From Acanthaster planci (lineage: Eukaryota > Echinodermata > Asteroidea > Valvatida > Acanthasteridae): 64,000 nucleotides of DNA. The notes under the pieces are model-generated. The model ran no database searches. It was not told the origin of the DNA and was given only the letters and a program-made list of their open reading frames with translations. Below, one piece after another: positions 47,886 to 60,100 of the stretch. The stretch spans positions 694,057 to 758,056 of the forward strand of contig NW_019091441.1 in assembly GCF_001949145.1 (NCBI RefSeq), read 5' to 3'. Within the stretch, counting starts at the first letter, position 1. Each line of letters opens with the position of its first letter. The position numbers were made by a program, and so were the translations under genes.

Positions 47886-48034
47886 TGGTGGTAACAGGGG
47901 GAGCCCTTAGAGACGGAGTTAAGTTCAATACCAATAGATACCATTTTTCTTGATCAAATCTTGTAGGCCCTATGAGTGCATCCCACCAAATTGTTCCACA
48001 CCAAAGTGATCCCACTTTTTTTTAACACTAAGAC

Positions 48035-48225
48035 ATGCCATAATCAGGAGGGATCATAGAAATATTTGTATAAATTGCGAATTTGGGACTGGCAGTTTCC
48101 AGTTCGGAATATTTCTTTCACAAAAAGTCCCAAATTGTGGGCCTGGATAGAGGCAGACGGCTACATTCACAAATGAGCGCATAAATTGTACTACTATTTT
48201 GGGAGGTATCTTCGGGAAAGGCGAA
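48035..48225 (-). repeat. Dispersed repeat, copy 2 (inverted relative to 19912-20108)
   Basis: Reverse complement reads GAAGATACCTCCCAAAATAG ... GATCCCTCCTGATTATGG, aligned over its length to the plus-strand copy at 19912. Confidence 0.75.
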
Positions 48226-48959
48226 TTTTTAAAAATCACGTGGCTAACCCCCATAACACTGAAACGAAAGTGATCTTCTGGCCATAATCTTGAATTTCCA
48301 GTGAAAAAAACGAAGGCTAACTTCTTCCCGAGAGTCAACAGGCGGCGCTATTTTGGTCTAATTTTGCACAGTTTTCTATCGTCGCGTATTTGGTGTTGTG
48401 TAACCTTGGTCGAGTTCGGGCGGCCAGTTCTTGACACAGGTTTCTTGTTCTCGCGCTCGAATGGCGGGAACACGACTCAAGAACACTGTTTTCGGAACAG
48501 GATCACACACCACCTCCTCGTCAGGGTTTTACAGGAACACACGAAAAAAACTTATGAGATTTTGATTTTTGAACAGCTGCAAAAAGTAGAGAGATGGCTT
48601 CCAAAGCCATAGACAATGGGACGTTTTGCAAAATTAACATTAATCATTTCCGTAACACAGAAATGAATGTTCCTGTTTATATAGAAAAGAATTCAGCCCA
48701 TCCAAACATTAACTCTCGAATAACGTAGCCTACATGGACGCCGCCAGTGGCATGTTGCTTGTCACTAACTACCATCGATAACTGGTTGTTTGTTCCCGGC
48801 GTTCGAGCGGCCGACCCACGAACAACAAATCGGGCTGTTCGTGAACATATGGGAACAAGCCGACCGAACTCGGCCCTTATGTACGCACATTACTTTTTCC
48901 AGGACTTGTGACATACGCCCTCTATTGGCCTAAGTAATCATCAGCCATTTTTTAGAAAC

Positions 48960-49145
48960 AGTCGGGCACGACGTCATAATACGACGGACGACGACACAAC
49001 GCAACAGCATGACACGATGGTGCGACGGCACGACGCAACGGCAAGAAATCAGGACGCGACAGCACGACGGCAGGACACGACGGCCTAACACACACTATAT
49101 AAAGCCATACCATGACAGGCAACGCGACAGCGCAACGGGACGACA
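48960..49145 (-). repeat. Degenerate CACGACG satellite, inverse of 47600-47885
   Basis: Short variants of GCACGACG and ACGACGGC; its complement is the same CGTCGTG-type satellite as at 47600. The two arrays face each other across about 1.07 kb. Confidence 0.85.
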
Positions 49146-49266
49146 CGACACAATTTTGGCGGCTTAAGAACCCTATACGGGCCCAAGTCTAAGTATTCCC
49201 TTATTGTTTGCGTCACGGTTGAGTTTGACTATGCTGAAGCGTACTCATTGGGTGGAACTATTTCAC

Positions 49267-49435
49267 CAAGACGGATTACTATTTTGCCCGGGCGATTTTT
49301 CTATTTCGCTCGCGCGGATCACTGTCGAAATTGTAACATTCTTTATGTACCTGGACGAATAATAACTCGCCCGGGCGAAATAGTGATTTATCCGCCCAGG
49401 CAAAATAATAATCCGCCCGGGCGAAATAGTGGGTC
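49267..49435. repeat. Short minisatellite with CGCCCGGGCGAAATAGT units
   Basis: Four to six imperfect ~20-30 bp units containing GCCCGGGCG next to AATA-rich spacers, in both orientations. A related array lies at 53195-53290. Confidence 0.8.
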
Positions 49436-52194
49436 AGTTTATTTGTATAGTCATGTTCTAAGTACGTTCCGTAGTCTGTGTATCCCATGGGGATTTGTGT
49501 TTGGACTCGACACAACCTTAGGACAAGATAAACGCTTGCCTGTCCTATCTTCCATAGATGACCAGACATGGTTTTTCGCATTGTAGTGGAAGATCGCCGA
49601 TATCCTATAAATTTTAAGTGAAGACGACAAGTTAATCGCAACTGAGCCAGAAGAATTGGCAGTAAAAAGCAAAGATCGTGTAGCGCCGCAAAACGACGCT
49701 GTACGATCTTTGGTACAAAGCGATACAGAGCGATATATTACCAATATGATTGTGTACCACCGAGGACACTTCAAAGCTTAAGATGCATTGAAAGAGTGGT
49801 ATACCGTTTTGATGTTTAACGGAAACAGAATTTAGGCAGAATTTCTGTTTAAATTGGTTTACATCAGCCCAGTTACTTTGATTTGGGACGTGTTTACTTC
49901 CTAAAATGGCACGTTTCCGTGCGAATAATTAGCCAGAAAGGCCACTTTTGACGCTGGTGATTTACAATCATTTTAGTGAAGATTGTGTTAAGTGAGTGAC
50001 GTTAGTTTTTTCCCATTCAAGGGCAATACGTATTTGAAGGTAAAACACGGCTCCCACGTCAAAGCTACTGCCTTTCAGTTTAGTAATAAACATATACATT
50101 CTAAATGCCACAGTATCAATATCTGGAAGCAAAGAATCACGGTAAAGCAAAATATTTGCCAGGTTTTGATCGTGCGCTGACTAAATCAATATTTGAGGAG
50201 CTCGTAAATTTCCGTTATGGGGATGCTGGCATTGCTGTAGGCCAGTGTTCAAAGACGTAACTACACAATATCACGAGTGAAATGGGAGTTGAAACGGAAG
50301 GGTTGCTGGTAATTTGGAACAGAAACCGTCAGAGATGTGTAGACTAATCATGAAAAATTTTCAAATTTACAAGAGCCAGTTGCACAATCCACACCCTTCT
50401 ACTCTTTTTGCAATTTCGTCACATCCATTTTTTCCACGCACAGAGCTGTCAAGATTTTTTCCAGTAATATCTTGCCGTCATTTCGACTGATCGGATATGC
50501 CGTTCTCTTGCAGCGCCCAAAATGGCTATGGTGCTTTTCCAATTCTCGATGCACGCCTGCCGTCAGGTGGATAGAACTTCAAAGGATCACAACAAAAAAC
50601 CGTATATTGGACCCAGCTGAAATTTAACATTTAATCTAGGTCTTCAGTTTAAAAAAGATCAAGCAAGGGATAACCAAGTGCCTGGAGGGGTCGGAATCCA
50701 CCCTCCCCAGCTCCTAAAAAGCCCGGTTCTTGTAGGGTTAAAAGGAATTCGTGCTGGCAGAGCTACTCAGCATAGCAACTGTTCGTCAACAAATAGAGTT
50801 TTTGGTTCACCGTTGGTCAATTTCATTCTGTTTGCGCACTTCAGCAAATTCTATTCCGCATATCAATCAAATGTCACCAGAATCAAGCATCAACTACTGT
50901 AGTTCAGTATAAGTCGGTTGTTGAAATAAGAATGCCAATATTTCTGACATTTCTTCTTTTTTTTTGGAGGGGGGATATTGGTGTTGTAAGGAATAATCGT
51001 CGGACATGCAGGAAGCTCTGTTGAATAACGGACGAGATATACACACCCATCGGCAGTGGTTCTTACCTTTCCCCGTATCGATCGATCGATCGATCGAGAA
51101 GCAAGAATGACAAACCATGCATTACCTTAATTCAGAGATTGTGAGGCTGTGATCATAGCAGTGTTTTGTAGACCTCTCTAAAAATTAACATCTTTCGAAA
51201 CACAAAGACGGGGGTGCATGGCCAAAGTTCTTAAAAAGGCTATGTTTGGTTATACCCTTTGCCAACAGACATTTGCTGCGACTGCTATCACTGCTTCTAC
51301 CAATTTGTATTATTTCAGTAATGTTCATTATTTAGTGTTTCGATTAATGCATGAGATTAAGACATAATTTTGTACATTTACTTTTTCTTGCTGAGTTTCT
51401 GTTTGGCAAAAACTATAATGGTACACAGAAAAGACTTGATTTGAAGATTTGCATGGTGATCGCAGTATGAATCATAATCAACAGAAGTTAGAATAATGAT
51501 CAACAAACACATGCGGAAAGGGAAGGGGGAATGGTCCCCTAACACCCTAACACTCCCTGACAGGTGAGGACTAAAATGCCTCCTATAAAAATATGTTGTT
51601 AAAGTGATTTGATGTCTTTTCATGAACACAGTAGACCTACGCTGAATTGTTAACAAAATCATTCAAAGTTTCGATCTGCATGGATTTAATGAGTTCATGA
51701 TATGAAACTAGGAAATGCACAAAGTGTACACAGGAGCAATCGTTGTTCTCGAGGGGGGGGGGTCGTTGGACAGTATTCCAGGCCGGAAAAATATTGGTTA
51801 TTCCAAAACTATTCAGCAAATAAAAGACTATTAGGGGTACCATATCGGTAGTTTAAAGCTACTCCCACGTCTCAAATGTGAATGTCTCCCCTGGCATCTA
51901 CTTTATAGTCACGCGAGTTGCAAAGGGACTGTCCTCTGTTTACTGTTCGTTCGTTTAGAATCTGTTCTTATCGTTTGTGTGGCCTCACTTGTTGACACTT
52001 GGGGGAGGGGCTATTGAAGCATCCCCTTTTTTATATAGTGAGAACAAATTAGGGCAGATTGTGAAGAATTTTTCGGGCTTCTAGCACCAAATGTGTGGCA
52101 CTTATAAAGAAAATCCATATAATACACCATTTTGATGGAGTGTATATATTACCCGCTTTTAAGTATCATTAGGTGTCAGCCCCACTGGCCCCGC
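49436..52194. other. Non-coding stretch, no gene recognised
   Basis: Contains a small (ATCG)n microsatellite at 51077-51096 and G runs near 50965 and 51755. No exon with support in either strand. Confidence 0.45.
51077..51096. repeat. (ATCG)5 microsatellite
   Basis: Five perfect tandem ATCG units, self-complementary. Confidence 0.95.
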
Positions 52195-52289
52195 TTTTCT
52201 AATTTCCATTATTGGGCAAGTCATCCTCCCACAATTCCCCATCCACCCAGTTCCCGGTACAAATTTACGCCACTGAAGGAATAAAGACC

Positions 52290-52490
52290 TCCCCAAAGCC
52301 CTAACTGTCGGTCAGGTCATCGGGATGGTAAAAAGAAGGCAATTTAACACTCTAGCTGATTTCCCCCTTGAGCGATGTAGAGCCCTTTTAGACAACCTTA
52401 ATCTTCACATCCGCTTGATCGACCAGGCAGAAAGTCCAGGTTTGATATACTCGAAATTGCCAAAGCTCCACGACAGCTAATAGCACTCCT
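52290..52490 (+). pseudogene. Decayed coding-like fragment, origin unknown
   Basis: A plus frame runs open with protein-like composition (ALTVGQVIGMVKRRQFNTLA, then DFPLERCRALLDNLNLHIRL and IYSKLPKLHDS) before a stop near 52480. A repeat fragment with CAGTGGCGTA ends lies just left of it (52195-52280). It may be a transposon gene remnant; I do not recognise the family. Confidence 0.25.
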
Positions 52491-53194
52491 ACAGACTCTG
52501 TACAACACCCCTGTGACAACAGTTGATACGATTTTGTCGAATGTGTAAAGTCGACACTGAGATTATGTTGCCCGTCCGTATCGAAGAGATCACCAATCGG
52601 AAAGGTTGGAAAACTGACAGGATCGGACCACCCTTGAGGGCACTATTCGCCGATACAAACAATAATCAAGAAGTTGGATGGAATTCCTAACCCAGCGATC
52701 GTGGTAAATACTAGACCGCCTATCTCGTAAGAGTGCCCAAATGTCCACATATTGACAGAAGTAAAAGGCATATACTGTTTTTCATAAACCAGATGGAAAA
52801 GGAACACACCAATTAGATGGGAAAGGAAAGGCTACATCTTTCTTTTGAGTGTGTGTCATTACCGATAGGATTTCGATAGCGTTTACACCAACCAATCAAT
52901 AACATTTCCTTAATGAAATTTGATTTCTTAAAAGGGCAGGTAAATATAAGATTCCCGGTCACTTTTGTGAAGTGTCTTTTCACGCGTGCAAGATCGGTCA
53001 TTCATTTCGGCCGTAAGTGGAATGACTGCAGTCATTCCTGTTTGGAGCCGCGATTCGCAATACGGTTTCCCCCAAAAGGGTGCATATTTCCAGCTTCGCG
53101 GGTTGTCATCTTGGTATAATGCTTTACCATCTCAAACGACTCTTCACAGTTTTATGGCGCTTTGAGATATCCAGCCGGTGAGATAAAAGCTTGT

Positions 53195-53290
53195 CCCACT
53201 ATCCCGCCTGGGTGGATTAGTATTTGGCCCGGGCGGATTAGTATTTCGTCCTGGCAGATAAGTAATTCGCCCCTTATCCTGGGCGGATAA
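53195..53290. repeat. Short minisatellite with CCCGGGCGGATTAGTATTT units
   Basis: Four imperfect ~22-bp units of the same kind as 49267-49435. Confidence 0.8.
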
Positions 53291-55732
53291 GTAAACTAAA
53301 AGTACGTTTTTAGCCACTTCTTAAATACGCCTAAATGTGATTCGACGAACAGAGGAACATTTTGAATGATCGCAACATCCCATGCACTTAAAAGAAAGTG
53401 AGTTTGTGATGGTTGTTTTTGGAAGCGCATCAGACAAAATCCATGATGACTGAACTAAGACGCAGAGGAGTTGCTCGATGTCGACCATTTCCCACAATGG
53501 GCTGCGCACTTCCGTTGAAACAAGTTGTAAACAACGGTCAGGATTACTGTAAATTGCACCTGTTCAAGGAAAATCACTTTCTTTTCTTTGCGTCTCACCG
53601 ATTTATATTTCCAGAAATGTAATTATGAAATTTTTTTTTGAAACGTGGAAATGTAAAAACAGCTGACCACATCACACTAGTTTACATCTGATACAGAAGG
53701 GTGTAAATTTAGTGCTGGAACAAAAGAAACGTTTTTCTTCATTCGATATCAAGTCGCATAAGCATGTACGTGATGGCTGCTCTTGAACAGAAAATATCGA
53801 TAAATCGAGGGTGTTTAATGCTAATCGAAACAAGGGGTGATCGAGAACTAACTTTTTTTTAGGGGGGGGGAAATATTGGAATATTCTAATGTAGCTTTTT
53901 ATGGCCTTTCTGGGGAGCGAGGTTACATTTGAGGCTTTACACGCTTTGGGAAGGACGAAATGCATAAAATAAATTCCCAATTCTTTTATTGTTTTTTTCT
54001 CTGGGAATGTTTAAATGTTTGAACGTTTGCCCTTCCCGTGTATATCTTTGGATCAAAAACATTTTCAGGATACATCTGAGAACAATGCAAATCTTGTTTC
54101 CGTGTGAACAACACTGGATATATCACGTATGTGCTCATGCACAAAATTCTCTTTCTCGGCGCATGATTACCAGTGAACCATTAAAGGCCTACAGTCTGTC
54201 ACAAAACAACTGAACCCTGATTGACAAAGTAAGTGGTGCCTCCGAGTATAAGCGGTGCCTCCTGGGATTTGACCGAATGTAATGTGCAGAAGGTCAACTT
54301 GACAAGGATAAAAAAAGGTCCGATATGCTGAAAGTATCTTGGTTAACGATGAAAAGGGGGACCGAGATGAAAACAAATCGAATAGGAAGAAAGAATAAAA
54401 ACTTGCACGTGTTTCTCAAGATGCCACCGATGCTTGCTTGGTAATTTAGTTCGGAGCACGCACACAACAGGACCGGTTTGTCTGCTGCCACCATGCGTCT
54501 AAAAATCTCCCACTAACGCGTACGACCGAAATCAAAAATCATATGACGATATCCCATCTTCTGTATGTAGGTTTATTGTGGTACGATAATAGTACATGGT
54601 AATACCCCGTCCCCCCGAAAATGACATGCGAGGTTTCAACTTCAACTTTCAGGGTGCCAGCTATTTTAAATGGTGTCCGTTTGGGGAGAAATCCCCCACT
54701 GGGTGTCATCTGAGGCATAGATGTTACGTAGCACTTTGAGAGAAAAAAATCAGCTTAGTAACCCGAGCAAAACAGACGCAGACTGAAATTGTGTCTGATA
54801 TTGCTATAAATTACCTTTTTTTGAGTTTATAATCCTCAAAGCTCCATCCTCAGCAAGTATAAGGATTATCGATCTGTGTTCCATATAGGACAATCCCTGT
54901 TCTGCTAGCCTGCTTACCAGGGCTTACAGGTCCGTTGCCTGACCAGAGACTGGGGGGTTAGTCAAACCAAAACGTGGAACTTTTGGCACTATGAACACAT
55001 ATTTTTATACAAAGGCCTATCACAATGTGCTTTGGAAAACAGCATTGAAAAGTTCCATGTTTGTCGCGAACCAAAGTGTTGCTGTAGCATCAGTGCAGCA
55101 AAAACTTCGTCTAAATTTAAATTAAAATATTACATTTGTGTTTCTTTTAGTTATTCCTATAATCCCGCAAGATTTGGAAATTTAATGTATAATCTATTTT
55201 TGGCACAATTTAATAGTTTTATTTTGCATCACATGTCGCCAAACCATTACATCATGTTTTGTAGGCTGTGCCTAATTAACATATTACAAGCCTCTTCCCA
55301 GGGCATGTGAACAGCTGTGCATTCATCACACTTTAGATACGAGGATGCATGGAAAACAACGTTTTTCTCAGACACGAGTCAGCAGTGTCTGACAATGGCA
55401 TACATTTGCTAGTAAAAAGTTTCGTTAATCAAGTTATAATTCCAGAGTTTGACTATTATGTGATTCCCAAATAATTCCCACGATTTTTAAGATTCTTAGA
55501 GAGGCCTTTATGGTAAGCTTTGTTATATTTTTGACCATAAAAAGTACATGTCAAATTCGTAAACTTCATAAGATTGTTAGCTAAACAAAAATGTGCTCAA
55601 CGTTATATAGTATACACTCCCACATGCTCGTGTACATGTATTTTCCTATAATTTAAACCCCTTTTCTCATGACTATGCTAGGATTACAAAGTAATAAGTC
55701 TGTTTTATTTATTTCTTATTGCAGATTGTTAT
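53291..55732. other. Non-coding stretch, no gene recognised
   Basis: No exon-like segment with splice or family support. The open frames at 53672-53980 (minus) and 55032-55310 (plus) show no motif. Confidence 0.4.
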
Positions 55733-55795
55733 CTAACGTCTGTAGCTGTAGCTAACGTCTAACGTCTGTAGCTGTAGCTAACGCCTAGCGTCTAT
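55733..55795. repeat. Short tandem repeat CTAACGTCTGTAGCTGTAG
   Basis: About 2.5 imperfect copies of a ~19-27 bp unit. Confidence 0.8.
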
Positions 55796-56597
55796 AGTGC
55801 CCAATTTCGCCTAGTTTTCATCTTGCACTGTTATAGTTGTGTAACACCCAGTCATGCCAGCATGGTCAGTGCACAATGAGGCCTATCATCATGATACATG
55901 TGTAACTAGTGAAGTTGCTAATGATATGCATGTGACGGAGTCGTCAGGAAGTATCTAGGCCCTCCTATTGTCAGTACGAGTGTGCACTTGACAGTTTCTC
56001 CACATTCACATAAGTTTGTGAACAGGCGTTTGAATAATAATCAGTGGGACTAAATGCTGAAGAGTCTGAAGCATTTACTATAATTTGTCAAGAGTAAGCC
56101 GAAACTCCTCTTGGAGTCATCACGTGGTTCCTTGAGGCAGTCACACAAAGGTTGCATGTAAAACTTGTACACTATAGTTTTCGATATTGAATAAACTTAA
56201 CAAAAATACATTAATTTCAAACCCTTTGAAACACCTGAAATGTGGATATTTTCCGGAACTTCCTGACGGTACATATGACTGGAGATTGACTCATAAATAT
56301 GCAGAATCGTGGTCACCTTGCGCTTGAGAATCAACGTATAAGCCGTGGCTTGTATGCCGAATATTACGCTCTATTTAAAATATTCAGTACACACATCGGG
56401 CCTGGCTTATAATTCGGACAGCTTTCGGGTTGTCAGGACTTTCTTGAAGCGTCTACGTGTACATCCCATTGTGGCTAGTAAACGGCACGACAGCACATCG
56501 TAAGACGGCTTTGAAACATGACGGACTCGGCGGCAATCGGGAGTTGATCAGGAGGCTGAAGGAGAGTGGGAGAGATTCCTTCATAACTCTTTTTTAC

Positions 56598-56654
56598 TTT
56601 TGAAAAATTCCCTTTGGAGCTCTCCTTCACAAACTCCTCGATCAGGTCGTCCAT
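56598..56654 (-). CDS. Possible first coding exon, unknown gene
   Basis: The minus frame from ATG at 56654 reads MDDLIEEFVKESSKGNFSK (19 codons) and meets a GTAAAA donor at 56597 in phase 0. The composition is protein-like, and the frame is also open upstream to a stop near 56715. A dispersed repeat and a MITE lie directly upstream (56728-57112), which would be its 5' flank. No second exon was identified further left, so this is tentative. Confidence 0.28.
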
Positions 56655-56727
56655 ATAAAGTTCCCCTCTCCTGTTGAAGCCTGTGCCGAAAGATTTCAAG
56701 TTTCGTTGGGGAGAGGATTATCCGCCC

Positions 56728-56920
56728 TGAGCAGAAGCACCCCCTTATTGGTTTAAAGGGCCAAGTTGGTCGGGAGTGTTTATTTTGTTGGTTGCGATGC
56801 GACTGCAACGCTTCCGTTGCGCAGTTGCTGTGAACCAGCGCGCGATGCGCAGCTACTACCAAAAGAGCCTCCGTTGCTAGGAAAATTGCGCCCTCTCTTG
56901 GTCCAGCTTGGAGCCCATTT
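56728..56920 (+). repeat. Dispersed ~180-200 bp repeat, copy 2
   Basis: Same family as 47346-47540, with AGCAGAAGCACCCCC at the left and CCTCTCTTGGTCCAGCTTGG at the right. A foldback MITE begins about 20 bp further on. Confidence 0.8.
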
Positions 56921-56939
56921 CTGACGGGTTTCACAACCA

Positions 56940-57112
56940 ATACGGCCGTTTCACAATAGTGCGCCACCAAGAGTTTGCAACGCTTTGGCAAATCACAATG
57001 CACAAAATTTGTCGACCCAATGCGCGTTTGAAAGGGTCGACAATTTTCGCGCATTATGATTGGCCAACGTGTTGCAAACTCTTGGTGGCGCACTATTGTG
57101 AATCGCCCGTAT
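56940..57112. mobile_element. Foldback MITE, copy 1 (~172 bp)
   Basis: Arms of ~42 bp starting TACGG[G/C]CG[A/T]TTCACAATAG and continuing with TGCGCCACCAAGAGTTTGCA; the core contains a second palindrome around TTGTCGACC. The minus ORF 56581-57093 running through it is spurious. Confidence 0.88.
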
Positions 57113-60100
57113 TCTCAAGCCACAGCTCATCAGTTTCGGTGCTCCCTGAAATATTGACGCACATCGTTGCCCCCTGGAAACTTAACCCCAGCTGCGCCAC
57201 TGATGAGGTCGTTTGATCTCGTAATTATTATTTTTGGGCCAGGTTTGTCTGTTGCTGAGCACTATTAATGGTGTTTGTGAATTTCTTAAGCTGTTGATCA
57301 GTTGTTCTGAGTCGGTGGCAAATTTTGGCTGTTTCCTGAAATACAATGATCCTCACCGATCAAAGAGCAAATTCATTTTCTGAATGGTTACGGGACATTT
57401 TCATCCACTCAGGACGATAAACTATACTGGAACGGTATTATGAAGGATTTTGGGCTTTTGATTAAGAGGAGTTTTTCAGTGAGTCAATAAAAAAATAAGA
57501 CGAACTTTTTTTTCAATAATCAGTAAGTTTTTCATAATAAGGCGTTTGCTGTGTGCCTGATGTTGAAAGTGTCGCGATGCTGAATTACTAAGAGTTGCAA
57601 TCTTTTGCTTCCAAGACATTTGTTTTTATTCTACCTATTGCTGACCGGAACTTTACAATGAATAATTGCTTTGATTACCTCATTATAACGTGAATGTGGA
57701 ATTTCATCATTTCAACTGGAAACCTTAATTAGGCACACGTTTTCGTAGTTTTGTTTTGCACATGTTTGTATGCAGTGAAAGGTACATCTAGATTTATACC
57801 AGTATCAATGAGCTGTTGTGAATTACATGCAAGCTGGGTTGCAAGGGTGGAAATCAGTTTTATTGTTGATTTCAGTCCAAGAATGATTTGCATGTATTTT
57901 TGTAATTGAATCAGTGGCAATATTGAAAAACCCTCAAAGCTTGGGTTTGAATTTATTTATTTCAAGAAATGCACGAATTGACAAAACTGAAGTATTAGAT
58001 TATAGCTGGACCTTCAAGTCCTCGTTAAAGCATAACTGCTGTAGGTTGGGTGGTTGTTAGTTTAAATTCATTTCCAACCGCGAATTTGGCAATTTGCAGC
58101 CCATTTCCTGTTGTGCGCAAGTTCGCTGCAGCTAGTTCATAATATTTACAGCACGTTTGCTGTATGACAATTACAAAAGCAATTAAAACTGAGCTTGAGA
58201 GAGAGAGAGAGAGAGAGATACGAGGGGACTGTGTGTCGTGTAAACGAATATGTGCTTGAAATTGGTCCAGGTGCATTATAGCTGACGGAAAAAAATCAAA
58301 ATAAATCGAATTTACCTTCACACCTACGAATAGGCCCTGGACAGAAACTAAGGGAAATTGCGTTCTCTTCGATCTAACGAGAACCCTGCCAGGCGCGCAC
58401 CAGTTAAAACGGAGTGCTCATGGGTGTTTGCATGATCGTGTGCCATTTTCACTCCTGATAAATGACCTGCTTCAATTTTAGTTAAAACAGCGTATAATGA
58501 AATATTTCACTCGATGCAGCACTATTTTATATTATCATGTTATATTAAACAGAAGAATATTTATGAGTGCAATGGTAAGAATTTCATCTGTCACCTCATG
58601 AAATTATTCTTACCACTGCACGATAGCGAAACATTCATTAATTACTTTTAACAATATCTATCTTGATTCTGTTCTATTAGGAGAACAAATTTTGCCGAAC
58701 ACATTTGATTTCGAAGAGCCATCCACTGTGTGGTACCGTTCAATGTAAGACTGGTTTCCTTTCCAACATTATTTCCTTTGTTTTTACTGAGAATGAGATA
58801 TATGAAATGGCAGCCAAAATAGTCAAGTGAAATGAAGTTCTATTCAACAGGCACCTATGAATAGAACGAATACTTCAATGACACGTGATCAAAGATCAAC
58901 TAATCAGATACGGAGATTTATGCAGGTATTGTCCACATTATTTGTTCACCTAAGCTAGCTTTGTTCACTGTTCGGAGGTAAATTTCATACACACGTTCAG
59001 TTCTGCGTACTGCCTTCCGAAAGGATACACTACCCAACTTTGTTACTTTTACCTGTGGGACATTTTGTTACATAAGGTTTTTGTACAAAGGTATGTTGTG
59101 GTCACGCATGCTCGTTCATCTCTTTCATTTGTTTTATTTTAAAACCCTATGTCTAGACACCCCCACGAATATCGAATCGTCCAAAACTTTCTCCAATCAA
59201 AGATTTTGCTCTTCCCACAAAAACTCACTGCAGCCATACACAGTGTTAAGTGGGTCCGCGAACGAACATCCCCAAGCCACCTGTCCAAAATAATTAAGTA
59301 ACATGCCATAGTTACCAGCCATAGTTATGTCATAATATCGCCATTCTTTGGAATGTCCTACCATCGTATTGCTGTAAGAATGATACCTTAAACCAACACA
59401 AATCGCGCTCTAGGCCCAAGCTAGAAAAATCGGTTAAAGGATGAAAAGTGTAATTTCGAGCAATTAATGTCTGAGAAAAATTGCATTTAATTGATACTTT
59501 GGTTAATACTAACCTGTTATAAGATAAATGTGAGAAGACTCAAAAGGTTTTGAATAATCTGTTTCTTATGGATGGCTGTCTGGTGTAATTTCTCACTATT
59601 TGGCCCAGACTCCGATTAGAGATCACGTATATATTTTATTTTATGGATAAAGAGAATCCAATCCTTTAAGTCAAAGCATGCGCAGAGACACCGGACTCCA
59701 CTGAGCCTTTCTAGGAAGACACCCAGTCAAGGACATCACATAATTAATTAGGGTTTTATTGATTTTGTTTGATTTTTATGACTTATTTTATGACCAGTAA
59801 GGCAGGAGTTTCCTGATATAGTTAAAACTTGATTTACTGTGTACGAAAAGGTCTGTTTCAGAAAGTATTTGAATTTGAGTTAAGCCGTAAATTCCGATTC
59901 TGAAGAGTACAAATCAGTTTGGTTGAGCCTGTGAAAAGATAATTAATTAAACAGAAACCTAAGAAGCAATGTAATTGGTACACGATAAGTTAAATACTGC
60001 CTGTAAATACCTGTAGTCGAAAGCAAGACTTTCTAAAAGAGGGAAGGACTTTGAACGTTCTGCCTTCGTTTTTATCATTTGGCCCGCTTTTAAAGTTTGC

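Noticed and set aside
47453-48015. ORFs of 166, 142 and 109 codons
   Set aside because: Low-complexity Arg/Ser/Val-rich or Thr/Asp-rich translations of the CGTCGTG satellite.
56581-57093. 170-codon minus ORF
   Set aside because: Crosses a foldback MITE and a dispersed repeat; no motif, and it overlaps a more plausible short exon in another frame.
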